From positions 471,746,008 to 471,810,007 of the forward strand of contig NC_081405.1 in assembly GCF_030272615.1 (NCBI RefSeq): DNA of 64,000 bases, read 5' to 3'. Below are positions 1 through 12,100 of this stretch, piece after piece (positions within the stretch are counted from its first letter, which is position 1; each line of letters begins with the position of its first letter). The notes beneath the pieces were generated by a model that was not told the DNA's origin, searched no databases, and saw only the letters and a program-made list of their open reading frames with translations. The position numbers were made by a program, and so were the translations under genes. Source of the stretch: Cryptomeria japonica. Taxonomy: Eukaryota > Streptophyta > Pinopsida > Cupressales > Cupressaceae.

Positions 1-500
1 CTTCATACTCTACGGTGTTGTTGGTGCATGGAAAGCTTAATTTGTATGCTTTTGGGATTGTATGACCTTGTGGTGTGATGAATAGAATGTCTGCTCTTGA
101 TCTATGTTGTGTATATGAACCATGAAAGTATAATTGCCATGTTTTTGTTGTGACTGTTAGGATATCAACATCGAGAAGCTCAATCTGTAGAGGATGATCA
201 TCTTGAAGTGTTGCCTCTGCTAGTTGATCTGCAATGACTTGCCCTTTTATAGCTTTCTTGTCAATATACTCAATATCAAACTCACTCAGGATCATGATCC
301 ATTTTTCTAGTCGTCCTATTAATGTTGCTTTGCTGAGTAAATATTTCAGAGGATCAATTTTAGCTATTAACTTGATGGAGTGAGATAGTAAATAGTGTCG
401 TAATTTTTGAGAAGCAAAAACTACTGCCAAGTATGCTTTTTATGTTGGTGAATAGTTGATCTCGTATCCTACTAGTGTTCTATTGATGTAGTAGATAGCT
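1..500 (-). pseudogene. E1 pol: RNase H and start of second (aRNH-type) RNase H
   Basis: Reading on from the reverse transcriptase, this stretch encodes the RT-linked RNase H, recognisable by the YEINYSP region, the HYLLSH block and the LSEFDIEYIDKKAIKGQ segment. The beginning of a second RNase H follows at about 1-130 (WQLYFHGSYTQH, then SFPCTNNT.EYE). In relatives the latter reads LYFDGS, and the Asp is catalytic; here it reads LYFHGS, an Asp-to-His change that would disable it. Stops interrupt the frame. The assignment rests on the match to the same block in E3 at about 32.2-32.9 kb. Confidence 0.75.
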
Positions 501-1600
501 CATTCTTTTCCTTCATCATCCTGTTGTGCAAGCAAAACTCCTAATGATGCTTTAATGGTTGATACATAAAGTAACAATGACTTCCTTGGAATTGGTGACA
601 TTAGGGCGGGTAGTTGCATGAGATATGCCTTGATCTTGTTGAATGCTTCCTCACATTGATGGTCCCACTTGAAATAAACATTTTTGTGCAATAGATGAGT
701 AAATGGTTGACATTTATCTGCTAGTTGAGCAACAAATCTTCTAATTGACTGGAGTCTTCCTTGGAGTGATCTTAGTTGACTGATATTCTTGGGAGATGTC
801 ATTTCCATGATTTCTTTAACCTTAGTTGGATCCACTTTGATACCTCTAGCTGAAACAATGTATCCCAATAGCTTTCCTGAAGTAACACCAAAGGCACATT
901 TCTTAGGATTTAGCCTTATCTTGTATTGTTCTAACCTGTCAAAGATCTTTTCCAGTATTTCTATATGTTCTTCTCTGTTGTATGATTTAGCCACTATGTC
1001 ATCCACATAGTCTTCCATGAATGTATGCATCATGTCATGAAATATAGTTGTCATAGCTCTTTGATATGTAGCACCTATGTTCTTTAATCCAAAAGGCATG
1101 ACATTCCAACAGAAAGTACCCCATGGACATGTGAAAGCTGTCTTTTCTTGGTCTTTAGGTGTTGTTTTGATTTGATTGTATCCAGAGAAACCATCCATTA
1201 AAGAAAACATGGAGTGTCCAACAGTTAAATCTACAATTATGTCGATGTTAGGCAAAGGAAAGTCATCCTTTGGACATGCGTTGTTAAGATCTCTAAAGTT
1301 TGTGCATATTCTGATGCTTTTTATCTAGTTTTGAAATAGGAACGATGTTGGATATCCATTGGGGATAGGCTATAGGTCTGATGAATCCGACATCCAATAA
1401 TTTCTTTAGTTCTACTTTGACTAGAAGAGCGATATGAGGATGCATTTTTCTTAACTTTTGTTTGACTGGTTTGGCTCCTGGACTAACATTTAAGTGATCC
1501 ATAATAAGCTCTGGATCTAACTCTGGCATGTCTGCATATGACCAGGAAAAATTGATTTGCTGTCGTTTGAAGAATTCTACATATTGTTGCATTTCTTCTT
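500..1600 (-). pseudogene. E1 pol: reverse transcriptase
   Basis: Ty3/gypsy reverse transcriptase core. The N-terminal part (FSWSYADMPELDPELI, then KLLDVGFIRPIAYPQWIS) ends the long frame at 1293-2915. A frameshift near 1322 then moves the fingers/palm into the frame covering 500-1255. That second part has LMDGFSGYNQI, TAFTCPWGTFCWNVMPFGLKN and the active-site YVDD box near 1000, then the thumb (LLGYIVSARGIKVDP, LRSLQGRLQSIRRF). The region between the first and last strands of the palm is otherwise complete. The frameshift removes the KP.GG.RICT lead-in residues. The family is secure; the copy cannot make an intact enzyme. Confidence 0.9.
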
Positions 1601-2915
1601 TGGACAGAGAAGTCACTAGATGAAGAATCTTTGGTTGCTCTGTTGTGCCAATGTTAACTGCCTCTGTTGGTTCGATCAAAATGGATGACCTTTCTTGATA
1701 GTGCTCAGGTAAAGTGTCAAATCTCCCATATTTCGGTGCCTCAAGGAGGTTTTCATCGTTAGAGGCGTCCTTTCTTTTCACTATTTCTTGATCTAATGTT
1801 GCCAATAAATGGTTTTCAATATTAGACTTGATATTCTTTTCGTTATTTTCACTTTTGCGACTAGGAGATTTGGCACCCACTTGACTAGAGGATGCGTTGT
1901 TGACATTCCCGGTGAAAGTTGTTACGGGTTTGATTGCATTAAGATATACAGATATGACATGGTCATTCAGAAAGGTTTCAATGGCGGTATGTCTTTCATT
2001 TTCCCAATCAATAAGCTCAGGGTGGATTAGAGGTAGGGGATCTCCAGGTTGGGATATTTCAAGGGTTTTAAGGGTCATGATGGATGTATCAAAGTTTTCA
2101 ATATGTATGTCGATGTCTAGAATGATACTCTCATCAGAATGACCTCGCATAAGGAGTTCCTGATTGTCCTCGGTTAAGTCCAAGTCAGTCGAATGTGATT
2201 CTAATTCAAGTGAACTAGTTCCTGACATTTGTCCTGCATACATGTGAACTATATCGACTCCTACATCTCCTTCAAAGAAATTTTCTTCAGTTGATTCTTC
2301 AGAGTGATAGGAATCCCATTCCCATTCATTAGAATCTATATCACTTGCAGCTTGCAGTCTACAGATTTGGTCATATAGTATTTCTTTTGCCTTTCTGGCT
2401 ATATCTTTTCTTCTTTCATATTCAACTTCTTCAGGACTAAGATTGAGTTCTATCAACTTTGCTATGAGCTCTCCTGGATTTATATTATCTTCTTTCTTGT
2501 TTTGATTTGGATTTAATGTTGCTTTAGAGATGCTTTTAGTTTGTTTCTCTTGTTGATTTGAAGCTTGCTTCTTTTCCCATTTCATGTTTGCTCGTGTTTG
2601 TTGCTTAGCTGATGTTTCTTCTCTTTCAATTGCCAGTTGTTCTTGTTTGTTTTCATATTCCTCTTGTTGTTGATTAAAAGATGTGTCTTCCGGTAGAGTG
2701 ACTTGTCCATACCCTAAGCCTATTTTGTCTGTAGTCTGCTGAGTGTAAGGTTGGATAGGTTCCGAGATACCTTCTTTTCTTTTTCCTATAGGACCTGTTC
2801 TGGTATATCCCATTCTTCTAAGAATGTTAAATCCTTTTTCATACTTTTCTGTAGGTATTCTGACATTGTTGATCTTTTGTTGACATTCTTCATCCTTGTA
2901 TAGCCATTGTAGCAC
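1600..2915 (-). pseudogene. E1 polyprotein: G-patch domain and acidic linker between protease and RT
   Basis: This is the upstream part of an uninterrupted 540-codon frame (2915 to 1293). Near its start, about 2735-2845, is a G-patch-like motif: GFNILRRMGYTRTG, followed by GKRKEGISEPIQP. A second glycine-rich piece (IGLGYGQ) lies downstream. The following 350 or so residues are hydrophilic, rich in Glu/Gln/Asn, of low complexity and without a recognised fold. They lead into the block LATLDQEIVKRKDASNDENL, shared with E2 at 43.1 kb. G-patch domains bind RNA or activate helicases in other proteins; a role here is inferred only from conservation in E1, E2 and E3. Confidence 0.75.
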
Positions 2916-3092
2916 ATCTTTGTCTTATGTTTCCTCTTATAAGGTTCCAACACTAATAAATTCTCCATCAAATATCGGAAGATGTTTCACAATTGGTTGT
3001 TGTTTAGAGTTTGATGGTTTTCCAAAGGATTTAGGAGAAAGTGGTAATTGTGATATTGAATATTCTTCATTCCCTCTATCTCTTAGCTGTAT

Positions 3093-3600
3093 TTATTTTT
3101 CCATACTTGATAGAATAGAGGCAAATGATTGTTCCTTGGATTGTGTGTTCGAAGATGATGCCTCCCTGTTATGTGGAACAATGACTTCTTCGGTCATTTT
3201 TAGATTGTTGTTGCATTGAAATGGATTTGAATCTGCAGATATTGTGATTTCTCGCCCATTGTAGGGAAATTTTACACACTGGTGGTATGTTGATGGGACA
3301 ACTTGCAATTCATGTATCCAGGGTCTTCCCAAGAGTGCATTATATGATAAGTCCAAGTCTAGAACTTGGCATGTTGTGTCCTTCTGCAAAGGTCCCACTA
3401 TGATGGGTAGTATCACAATTCCCTTGGAGGAACATTCTTCTTCATCATAAGCTTTTATGGTGATCCTTTTTTAGACATCAACTCCATCTTTTGGATATCC
3501 TAAGGCATGAACAAGACTCAATGAACAGATATTTAGGGCAGCTCCACCGTCTATTAGAACACATTTAACGAGCATTTTGTGAATGAAGACTTCAATATGC
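3093..3600 (-). pseudogene. E1 aspartic protease
   Basis: The retropepsin-like domain is split over two frames. The active-site loop LIDGGAALNICSL with HALGYP is at about 3475-3565. The distal part is at 3093-3416: LPIIVGPLQKDTTCQVLDLD, LSYNALLGRPWIHELQVVPS, then STYHQCVKFPYNG. Loop DGG replaces the retroviral DTG/DSG, as is common in this plant group. LLGRPWIH is the flap-distal signature of plant gypsy proteases. A frameshift near 3417-3475 separates the halves. The domain releases gag and pol products in active elements. Confidence 0.85.
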
Positions 3601-5626
3601 AAAGGAGCGTTGTGGGGATATTGTAAGGACATGTCATCTTCTTCAGTGAATGATAAGCAGTGAGGGGTTGTGAGGTGTCCCACCATGGTTTGGAATTGAT
3701 TGATATAAAGATCTTTGGATAATGTTGTATCAATTAATGCTTTTCTAAGAATTTCTTTGTGTGCAGGTGAAAGCTTTAATAGTTCTAAGATGGATATTTG
3801 TGCGGGTGTTTTCTGCAATTGCCCCACTAGACTATATTGTTTGGTAGTGGATGATGTGTTTGTTGTAGGACTCGACAAAACAACTTTGGCTTTGCTTCTT
3901 GTGATAGCATGAGCATGTTCTTGATTTTGTTTTTCTTTAACTACAATCACGTTTACCACATTGTCATATGTATAAGCGTAGTTTACCTTCGCTTTACCCT
4001 TACCATTGTTTGTTGTTGATGATTCACCTTTCTCATAGTTTGGATGTGGAGTTTTAAAATTTGTGTGAGATTCGTTTGTTGTATGTCCATCCACTATTAT
4101 TACTCCATTATCAATCATATCTTTTATGATATGTTTCAACTTTTGAAAACTATCTGTGTGATGTCCATTTTTTTGATGGAAATCGCAATAATGGTTATCA
4201 TTCCACCAAGGTGGTTTGATTTGAGGTTCGTAGTTCCTTTCTTCTGGTAAAGTGATCAATTTGTTTGTGAGAAGTGTCTTTAGTGCTGACCCAAGGTGTT
4301 CACCAATGTTTGTAAATTGTCTTTGAAATAAAGTTTTGATAGTTTCTCTTTGGTGATTGTTGTTTTGTTGAGCCATTGTTGAGTGAGTGGATAAATTAAA
4401 AATCGGTTGTTTTGGTTTCACATTGTTGTTATCCACTATTCCATCATTGATGACATTTCAATTTCTATTCCAAAACTTTGGTTTATCATTGTGGTTGTTG
4501 TTATTGTTGTTGTTAGGTGGATGGACTCCTTCTTTGTATATTTTCAACTCACCTTTCTTTATCATGGCTTCCTCCATTCTGATTCCATTATCGACCATTT
4601 TTCCAAAACTTTAATTTCCTTGCATTTTTAAGTAATAACTCATTTGATCATTTAAGTTGTCAATGAATATGTCCATTTTTTCGTATTCTGGCACTGTCCG
4701 AGGATATCGAGAAGCTAACCGTCTCCATCATTGTAAAAATGTCACGAAAGGTTCTCCACTCTTTTGTTTGGTGTTATATAGGTCTAGCATTGTTACTTCA
4801 TGTTGTATGTTGTAAGAGTATTATGAAACAAACTTATCCACCAATTCTGAGAATGATCTGATTCCAGGTGGAAGTTTGGAGAACCATTCCATAGCTAGTC
4901 CAGTTAAGCTTTTCGGAAATAATCTCATTAAGTAGGTATCCTAATGTGCAAACTCCATACTCATTGTGCAAAATCCTCGTATATGATATTGAGGGTCCAT
5001 GCTTCCATCATATTTTTCATATCTAGGAGTTTTAAAACCTATAGGAAATGGTATCATGTTTAGGTTTCTGTCGAATGGATAAGGACAAATTTATTGTAGT
5101 GAGCATCTTCTAAAATTTCCTCTCTGCATATCTTGAATTTTTGTTTGCAGTGTTTGTAGTTGTTGTGTGAGAGTTGTGATAGGGTTATCAACATGATTTG
5201 TTCTTGCATGACCATGATTTTTTATTCTAGGAGGATCTGGATCTCGTCTTGTTTCATCTCTAATCCTTCTTGCATCTTCATTGGATTGAATGTTATTCAG
5301 AATTTCTACTTCATTTCTTTTGGGTATGTAAGTTTCTTCATTGGGTCAGGTGTTATTAGGAATTGATGTGTCATTCATGCAGAAACCAAAATTATCCTCA
5401 TATTTTTTGTTATTAGGGGAGGATCACTTTTCTTTTGTGTCAATTTGTTCACATCAAAATCTTGGGGGAGTGTAGCACCAAATTTGGCTAACATTAGGAA
5501 GTTTTTTTCTTTTTCTTCCTCTAATAATTTCTACATAAATTTGTCAAATTGAAGATCTTTTTTGATGTCTCTGATATTTTGTTCTGTTATTTCTCCTTCA
5601 ACTTGTATTTCATCTTCATGTTCCAT
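3600..5626 (-). pseudogene. E1 gag
   Basis: Decayed capsid/nucleocapsid polyprotein. The likely start is the ATG at 5626 (MEHEDEIQVEGEITE), followed by a block shared with E2 and E3 (FLMLAKFGATLPQDFDVNKL). The capsid core lies at about 4640-5100 in several frames. The frame at 3471-4436 holds the C-terminal half with a zinc-knuckle-like unit at about 4110-4215 (WWNDNHYCDFHQKNGHHTDSF); the last cysteine of the CHHC pattern has become Phe. KPKFWNRN and the NNNNNN-rich linker lie between. Multiple stops and frameshifts are present. Confidence 0.8.
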
Positions 5627-6248
5627 GATTATAGTTGTTTACAATGTTTCAATTTAAGTCTCTGCGATTTTTCGTCTCTAAGCTCTAGTTAGAATGAGCA
5701 TACACGTGTTAGAATTCGATTGTCCAAAAGTTGTTTTGGGTAAGTGATCTATTGTCAAGGTAGATACGCTAGAATGATATGACATGAAAAGATGATTCAA
5801 GTGCTTAAAATTTTGCAAGTTTTTTTGATCTTTGATTTAGGAGTGCAATGATGATGATTTGATAAAAATCAAGTCCAGTAGGAACGATGTATCCTACGAT
5901 GTGGGACAAGATTGTCTTGACCAAGCATTTCAGTTTCATGATAAAGGATGATTGGTCCTGATGAGAAACTATGTTTGAGTGATCAATTTACCAAAGAGGG
6001 TGATAATGCACTTTGAGATGTTTAGATCTTGAACTTGTTGAGGATGAGCACTTTGAAAATCTTAAGGTGTTTATCTTCTAGAGTCTGATTTTGACGAATG
6101 ATAACTTGACCAAGCAAACCAAGAAGACAAATTAAGCACCAAATGACAAATAACAGATGTTTATGAATATTGCAAATTGATCAAGCAGAACGACAAATCT
6201 GAAAAAGTCATGCAAAGTGACAACTCTAGACTGATAAAAACAGAGACT

Positions 6249-6405
6249 CGTACGACAATAGTTCATGAACCACACAACAAAAGATACAAGACCAAATGAC
6301 AAGTCAGAAATTTCCTTTAAAAGAGTAGAGACTCATACAACAGATCTTTATGAACTATACGACAAAACATATATCTCGTACGACAGATCACCTGACTCGT
6401 ACAAC
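6249..6405 (-). repeat. E1 leader array A, CGTACGAC motif at about 21-22 bp period
   Basis: Copies of CGTACGAC or one-to-three-base variants start at 6249, 6271, 6293, 6334, 6356, 6377 and 6398. The spacings are 22, 22, 41, 22, 21 and 21. Sequence between the motifs varies, with recurring GAACTAT or CTCGTAC pieces. Confidence 0.7.
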
Positions 6406-6799
6406 AGAGAAAAGGACAATGAAAAATATGTTTGTTTTTGCCGAATTTGATTAGTGAATTTTGGTGTTTTGCTTATGTTTTCCAGATTTAGATGTCTGGT
6501 TTTTCAAGTTAGGGATGAATATACAGCAAACACATGATGTGATAAGTGACTCCAATCATGCTAAATCCTAAGGAAATTGGCTGAGAATGAAAACCTTTTC
6601 TTGCTAGCTTAGGTACACACCCAATAGCTAATCAGAATACAACCGTTGAGTCTCACGCAATGGATTCTCAACGCCGTATTATCTGACTCCAAACGCTAAT
6701 GGGGGAACGATATGGCAAGTATCTTGGGAGAGTTGATATCTCTCTTGCACAAATATTATCACCCTTTCGGAGGTCAATCAGGTAGCTTCTACTTTAATC

Positions 6800-7130
6800 G
6801 GAACTAGTAAGGGATCCGTTCGGCGCGTCAGGGTATAATACTCAATTAAGAGGTCTCCCAACCTTGAAAACCAAGGTTTGATATTCCTGAAGGTACCAAG
6901 GAGAGCTATTCCTGAGCACTACCGTTGAATTGATTTTCATAAAACCACATTTATTTTATAGTGGGTTGGATTACTTGGCGTTAGCCATTCCCACTTAGGT
7001 CATTCCCCTCACATCGGCCTTAATGGCTTTAAGAGTTTTTAGCTCCTCGGGAGGGCAGGCCTGCTAAATAAATGCACTAATAAAAGAAAATGATGAGTCT
7101 AGCTTTCTAATCACCTAAGAAAGGTGAGAG
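6800..7130 (-). other. Conserved leader block shared by E1 and E2
   Basis: This non-coding stretch matches the E2 leader at about 49490-49800 far better than surrounding leader sequence does. Shared runs include TTAAGAGGTCTCCCA, CACATTTATTTTATAGTGGG and AGTGATGAGTCT. It lies between the two periodic arrays in both elements. A packaging, splicing or translation signal is possible but unproven. Confidence 0.6.
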
Positions 7131-7447
7131 CATACTCACCTATCACCAAAGACACAAAATACATGATTGTTCATTTTTAGCCAAAAAGACAAGTGTGCCT
7201 AGAAAACTTTAATGAATACACAAAGTTTTGTCGAATTTTCTTAGGCTATTTGAAAAATAAATTTGTTAGTAGTCATTGATTTGTTTTGAATTTGGTCTTT
7301 GACAAGCGTATCTTCGACAATCGTCCTGCAGAAAAGAGTTAGGCTGCCAAAAATCTCATAAACAGAAAAAAGTTAGCATTAGTCATAATCAAATTGAAGT
7401 ATGAAACCTGAAATGCAATTTACTCTCAGAACACAGAAGCAGAATTT

Positions 7448-7616
7448 CGTACGACAAACTTTATTTGATCGTACGAGCCACTTTCTGATACCATACGAGT
7501 CATGATGAGAGCTTGTACGACACTGTAACTTTCCTAAAGGATCGTACGATACAGGATCTCTTGTCGTTTCAGGTCATAAAGAATGTCGTACTAGGCTAGA
7601 AATGAGTTCGTATGAC
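7448..7616 (-). repeat. E1 leader array B, CGTACGAC motif at about 22 bp period
   Basis: Motif starts at 7448, 7470, 7492 and 7514 are exactly 22 bp apart. More diverged copies follow at 7543, 7562, 7584 and 7609. The array lies close to the primer-binding site. Confidence 0.7.
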
Positions 7617-7681
7617 ATTCTGATTCAGACTCGACAGAGATAAATGTTGATGAAGCTTGAGAGGCCAGAAATGATAATTTT

Positions 7682-7700
7682 GGCCCCATGGTGGGCGCCA
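7682..7700 (-). other. E1 primer-binding site
   Basis: Minus strand reads TGGCGCCCACCATGGGGCC, beginning three bases inside the 5' LTR. The TGGCGCCCACC form is a frequent primer site in plant Tat-type gypsy elements. The E2 site differs only slightly (TGGCGCCCACCGGGGGCC). Confidence 0.8.
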
Positions 7701-7703
7701 AAA

Positions 7704-8838
7704 TGTCGTTTCTGTGAAGTGTGTACCTGTTATACCTATAGTTGCAACACAAAATAGTCAATAAATCATTACAAGCAATGGTTAGAAAATTAAGCAACGA
7801 AAGATAAAACCATAGCTAATCGATCTATTGCCTCCTAGTAAATGCGAGTATGAATTTTGCTCTCAGATCTAGTTATGCAAATTCCAGTGACTTGACTACA
7901 CTTAAATGGAGGATTTAAATGATGAAGATGCATAAGCTAGCAATGATAGCATGATTAAGCTACATGATTTCATGATTATGCTAGAAAATAAGGTAGAATG
8001 AAGCTAAAATTGAACATGATAACAATGCTAAAAATGATAAACTAAGAGTTATATGACTATAGTAACAATACTTGAATACAAATGAGATGGATTCGGGATC
8101 AGATCCTTTGAACTCCAAAATGGGGTCTATTTATAGGATTTCCAAGGCTAGGGGTGAGGTGGCAGGAATCAACGATCAAGATTAAGTCTGAAGATATCAA
8201 TGGTTAAATTGGAGGAGGTTGTCAAAGAGGTTGGATGAAAGGGGACATTTGGAGGTTGGTAGGAGAAGGGGTTGGATGAAAGGGTGCAATGTCATCTCTA
8301 TGGTGACAAGTGTCAAGAAGCTTCTAGAAGAGGTTGGATGAAAGGGAACACTTAGTGACAAGTGTCACAAAGCTTTGCTCATGAGAGGGAAAAGTGTTCA
8401 AGGAAAGGGGACATGGTGCTTAGGATGTGCAAGCTAGGATGGATTTAATTAAACTCGGGGTTAGATGGAATGAGTTAGGTTTAGAAGAGGTTAGGTTAGG
8501 TGGTTAGAAGTTAGGAGAATTTGAATTTAAAAATTCAAATAATAGGAAAGGCTAATTAATCTCAACAACTCATAAATTGATTTGTTTTAATTAATTAGGA
8601 GATTTATAAGAAAGGAATTTGATGATGAATTTGATGGGGGAATTAATTAATTTGAATTAATTAATTAAAGGGGATTATGAAGTGAACCTATTAAATAAAT
8701 CCTTAGATTTATTAATAAGTAGATGAAAAGGGGGGATTTAATCAAATTGTTGATGAATTCAATTAAATTAGGATGGAAGATTAATTAAATAATTGCTTAT
8801 TTAATTAATCATCTTCAAACCATTTTTAGGTGTATACA
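7704..8838 (-). repeat. E1 5' LTR (1135 bp)
   Basis: It begins TGTCGTTTCTG on the plus strand next to the primer site and ends GTGTATACA, giving TG...CA ends. The E2 LTR also ends GTGTATACA, which supports the edge at 8838. U3 is AT-rich with TTAATTAA runs. No second copy is in the window, so LTR identity cannot be measured. Confidence 0.8.
8128..8135 (-). promoter_or_regulatory. E1 LTR TATA box
   Basis: Minus strand reads CCTATAAATAGACC. The same placement and sequence (CCTATAAATACC) occur in the E2 LTR, and a similar box in E5, so this is the probable Pol II core promoter of the element. Confidence 0.7.
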
Positions 8839-9352
8839 CTTTTAATTCAAGCTAATGAGATAAACTCTTTTCAAACTAGATTTTCTTCTTGGGGACATTT
8901 TTTCATGAAGGCAGATGGAGCTTCTGGAGGTGTTGGTATTGTTTGGAACAAATCAATAGTTTATGTTAAGGTGATCAAGCAAGAGAAGAACTGGCAATGG
9001 GTGAAGGCCTATTAAAAAATGTTGCATAATTTTTTTGGATTGTTCAATATTTGTGGCCCTACAAACATAGTATGTAAAAGGAATATTTGGCATTGAATTT
9101 ATGGACTACTGATGGATTTGGAGGGGGAAGTGTGTGGTTTAGGTGCTATATTTAATGCCACCTTAAGCCTAGTAGAGAAAATAGGAGGTACTAAGTGGTT
9201 TAGTCAAGTGCAAAAAGACTTCAATGGTTTTGTCATGGAGAATGGCTTGCTGGAAGTAAAGTTTAAATTAGGAGTCTTTACTTGGACAAATAGGCATTTG
9301 AGTTTCTCTTACATTGTTGAAAAATTAGATCATTTTCTCTTTGCAGGGGACT
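8839..9352 (+). pseudogene. LINE AP-type endonuclease, fragment
   Basis: The surviving frames cover the middle and C-terminal parts of an APE-like endonuclease. The first (8848-9015) has LIQANEINSFQTRF and GASGGVGIVWNKS. The second (9112-9354) has FNATLSLVEKIGG, FTWTNRHLSFS and VEKLDHFLFAGD. The last two match the conserved core of plant LINE endonucleases, which nick target DNA for target-primed reverse transcription. The frame breaks near 9015 and the N-terminus lies beyond E1. Confidence 0.8.
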
Positions 9353-9481
9353 AGGTTGAACAACCATGGGTTGTTGAAACTGATATTGTACCCTTACATT
9401 CTTATCACTATACAATAAGTTTTATCATTCAAGCTGATTTTATGACTGCTAGGTGTCCTTTAAAGTTTTAAAAAAATATGG

Positions 9482-11272
9482 ATGAGGGCAAAAGGATTCA
9501 AATATTTGGTTGAAGGTTGGTGGAAAACTACTTCTATACGTTCAGGGAACCGAGCTTTCATTTTCTTTAAGAAGTTGCAATTTCTGAATGAGTGTCTAAA
9601 AAAGCGGAACATAGAGAAATTCAAAAACATCTTCATGAAAAACTATAGAATTGAAAATAAGTTGGAGGATCTACATAATAAAGTCACATAAGGGGGGAAT
9701 GACTATAACTGAGTTCGATGAGGAGAGATATTTGAATTAGGAATATAATGAAATTCTATCAAGAGAGGAAATTTTCTAGAGACATAAATCATGTAAAATG
9801 TGGCTAAAAGATGGGGATGGAAATACTAAATTGTTCCATAATATAGTGAAATCTAGAATATCTAATAATAAAAATTTCTTTATTTAGAATCAAAATGGTG
9901 AGTTAGTGATTGATCAAAAAGGTATCCAAGAGGACATTGTAAGATATTTTCAAAATTCTAGACAAATAAGGAACCATGAGTGGATGATGATTTTGGTATT
10001 GGGAATGTAATACGAAATTGTATTTTGCAAGCTCATAATGATATGCTAACGAGAATTATCTCATTGGAGGAGGTGAAGGAGGCCCTGTTTGCTCTATGCG
10101 GTGACAAAGCCCATGGTCCAGATGGATTCCCTGCAATTTTCTTCTAAAGTTTTGGGATATTTTTGTTGAAGACCTATGGCAAGTGGTGGAGGAATCCCAT
10201 AGAGGTGTATTTATGATGAAAGATTTGAACAACACTTTTATTGTTCTTATCCCCAAGAAAAATGAGGTTGTATCCTTCAATGACTTTAGACCCATTTCTT
10301 TATGTAATACAATTTAAAAAGTTGTTTCCAAAGTCATAGCTAGTAGATTAAGAGGTACTTTGGACTCATTCATCTCTGAAGATCAAAATGGTTTTTACCC
10401 TAATAGGTCCATTGTAGAAGGTATAATTATAGCTCATGTGGTTATTCACTCAGTTACAATTGCAAGTACGGATAGGATGATTGTGAAATTGGACATTAAA
10501 AAGGCCTATGACAAGGTAAGGTGGGAATTCTTGATCAAAGTTTTACAATAATTTGGTTATTGTTAAAGGTGCATTGAATGGGTTAAAGGTTGCATTTGCA
10601 CTCTACAGCTTTTAGTGTTAGTAAATGGAAGTCCCCAAGGCTTCTTTAGGTCTTCAAGAGGGTTCAGAAAAGGGAACCCGATATTGCCTTTCTTATTTAT
10701 CATTATGGTAGAAGCCTTTAAGACATTTGATTTCGAAGAGAAGAAGTGAAAATGTTTGGAAATGTGTTAATGTGGGCCGAGGGATAAGATCCATCTCACA
10801 TTTTAAATTTGCTGATGATACACTCTTATTAGGGGAGTCATCTTTCATAGAATCTTAGGTAATGAAGAACACCATTGACAATTATAGTAGATTCTCATGA
10901 CATATGGTGATTTGGATAAAATCTAAGGTCCTCTTTTTCAACACCTCAACTCAAAAATAAGGGGACATATCCAAAATTTTAGATATGAATATTGGCTGCT
11001 TACTTGGGAAATATCTTTGCATCCCTCTTTTTATAGGGGCAAGTCATTCTAATCTATGGAAAAATATAGTTGATAGTTGTTTGCAAAGGATGGATGGATG
11101 GAAAAGTAAATAGCTTACATTAGTTGGAAGGATTTTGATGCTTAAGTTTGTAATCTCAGTGATTCCTTTATATTTTATGACGTGTTTGAAGATTCCCTTT
11201 AAAGTAATAAAAGTTGTTGAGCAGAAGATGTGGAAGTTCCTTTGGAATGGTGCTGGGGATGATGACTAAATA
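9482..11272 (+). pseudogene. LINE reverse transcriptase
   Basis: A linker at 9482-9691 leads to the RT core. Recognisable blocks are SLEEVKEALFALCGDKAHGPDG (about 10060-10125), IPKKNEVVSFNDFRPISLCN (10250-10310) and the palm frame at 10360-10551 (EDQNGFYPNRSI, VKLDIKKAYDKVRWEFL). The active site FADDTLLLGES is at about 10808-10840, followed by the thumb. Frameshifts and stops break it repeatedly, but block order and spacing are normal for a plant L1 RT. Confidence 0.85.
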
Positions 11273-12100
11273 TTGCTTTTAGCATGGGAAAAAATTTGTA
11301 GATCAAAGCATGAAGGAGGTCCAGGTATGAGAAATTGGAAACAAATAAATGAAGCAATGGGAGCCAAACTAGTTTGGTATATGTACAAAAACCCTAATCA
11401 ACTTTGGGTTAAAATCCCGAGGGAAAAATATTTGGATAGTCAAGAGGATCAACAAATTCTTACTATCAAATATTCTCCAAGAGGCTTAGCCATATGGAAC
11501 TTTATTGTTTCGTGTAGAAGCATCATCATGAAGCACATTACATTGTAGATTGGGTATGGGAGACAAGTTGATTTTTGGATGGATTCATGGATGGGTTGGA
11601 GGCCTTAGGTGGGGATCAAAATATGGAAGAGGTAAGGAGGATCCTTTGTATGCAGTGGGGATCAAAAGAGAGATTATATGGAACCAAAAATGGTGGATTG
11701 TAAGATGGAATGACGTTGTAAATCAGTGGAAAATATGTTGAGAAATGCTTATCATAAAAGGTTAGTCGAGGATATTTTTAGGAAGATGAAGTTTTTCTTA
11801 TTGGAGAGAGAGAGGACAAGGTGGTGTGGTACGAAACAAAATATGACACCTACTCAGTTAAAATTGTTTTTCAACTTCTTGACAAAGTCGAGAGAGATGA
11901 GAGATGGTTAACTAGCTTGTGTTGGGGAAAGGAATTATTTCCAAAGGCAATAGATTTTGCATGGTTGGCCATAAACGGTATAATTCTCATAGAGAAAGAA
12001 GGGAAAATTTGGGTTTTATGGGACCAAAAAAGTGTGTGTTGTGTGAGAAGGCATAACAAAATGTGGATCATCTCTTTTTAAATTGCGACTTTTCCAGATA
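11273..12100 (+). pseudogene. LINE RVT zinc-binding-like region
   Basis: Downstream of the thumb are LAWEKICRSKHEGGPGMRNW and AMGAKLVWYMYKNPNQLWVKI, standard post-RT segments of plant LINE ORF2. WG.GDKLIFGWIHGW.GG, and a C-terminal region resembling the zf-RVT block around 11820-12080 with a cysteine pair (CCVRRH), follow. Several frames are needed. Confidence 0.7.

Larger units (their letters stand above)
5627..7681 (-). other. E1 untranslated leader
   Basis: Two kilobases between primer site and gag contain no convincing coding frame. Two arrays of a CGTACGAC-like motif with about 22-bp spacing flank a unique block. The block at about 6800-7130 is closely shared with the E2 leader. In the element's own direction the motif reads GTCGTACG. 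Confidence 0.7.
1..8838 (-). mobile_element. E1: Tat/Ogre-like Ty3/gypsy retrotransposon, 3' part beyond the left edge
   Basis: Read on the minus strand from 8838 down: 5' LTR, primer-binding site, 2-kb leader, gag, protease, G-patch, acidic linker, reverse transcriptase, RNase H and the start of a second RNase H cut by the window edge. The second RNase H is a known mark of the Tat/Ogre group. Stops and at least one frameshift show the copy is dead. Immediately beyond the LTR, LINE endonuclease sequence begins, so E1 inserted into that LINE. The other end and its target duplication lie outside the window. Domain order and LTR edge are directly visible; the lineage assignment is inferred. Confidence 0.9.

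Noticed and set aside
4387..4631. Hydrophobic plus-strand frames that look like membrane proteins
   Set aside because: They are the complement of the Asn-rich linker in E1 gag.
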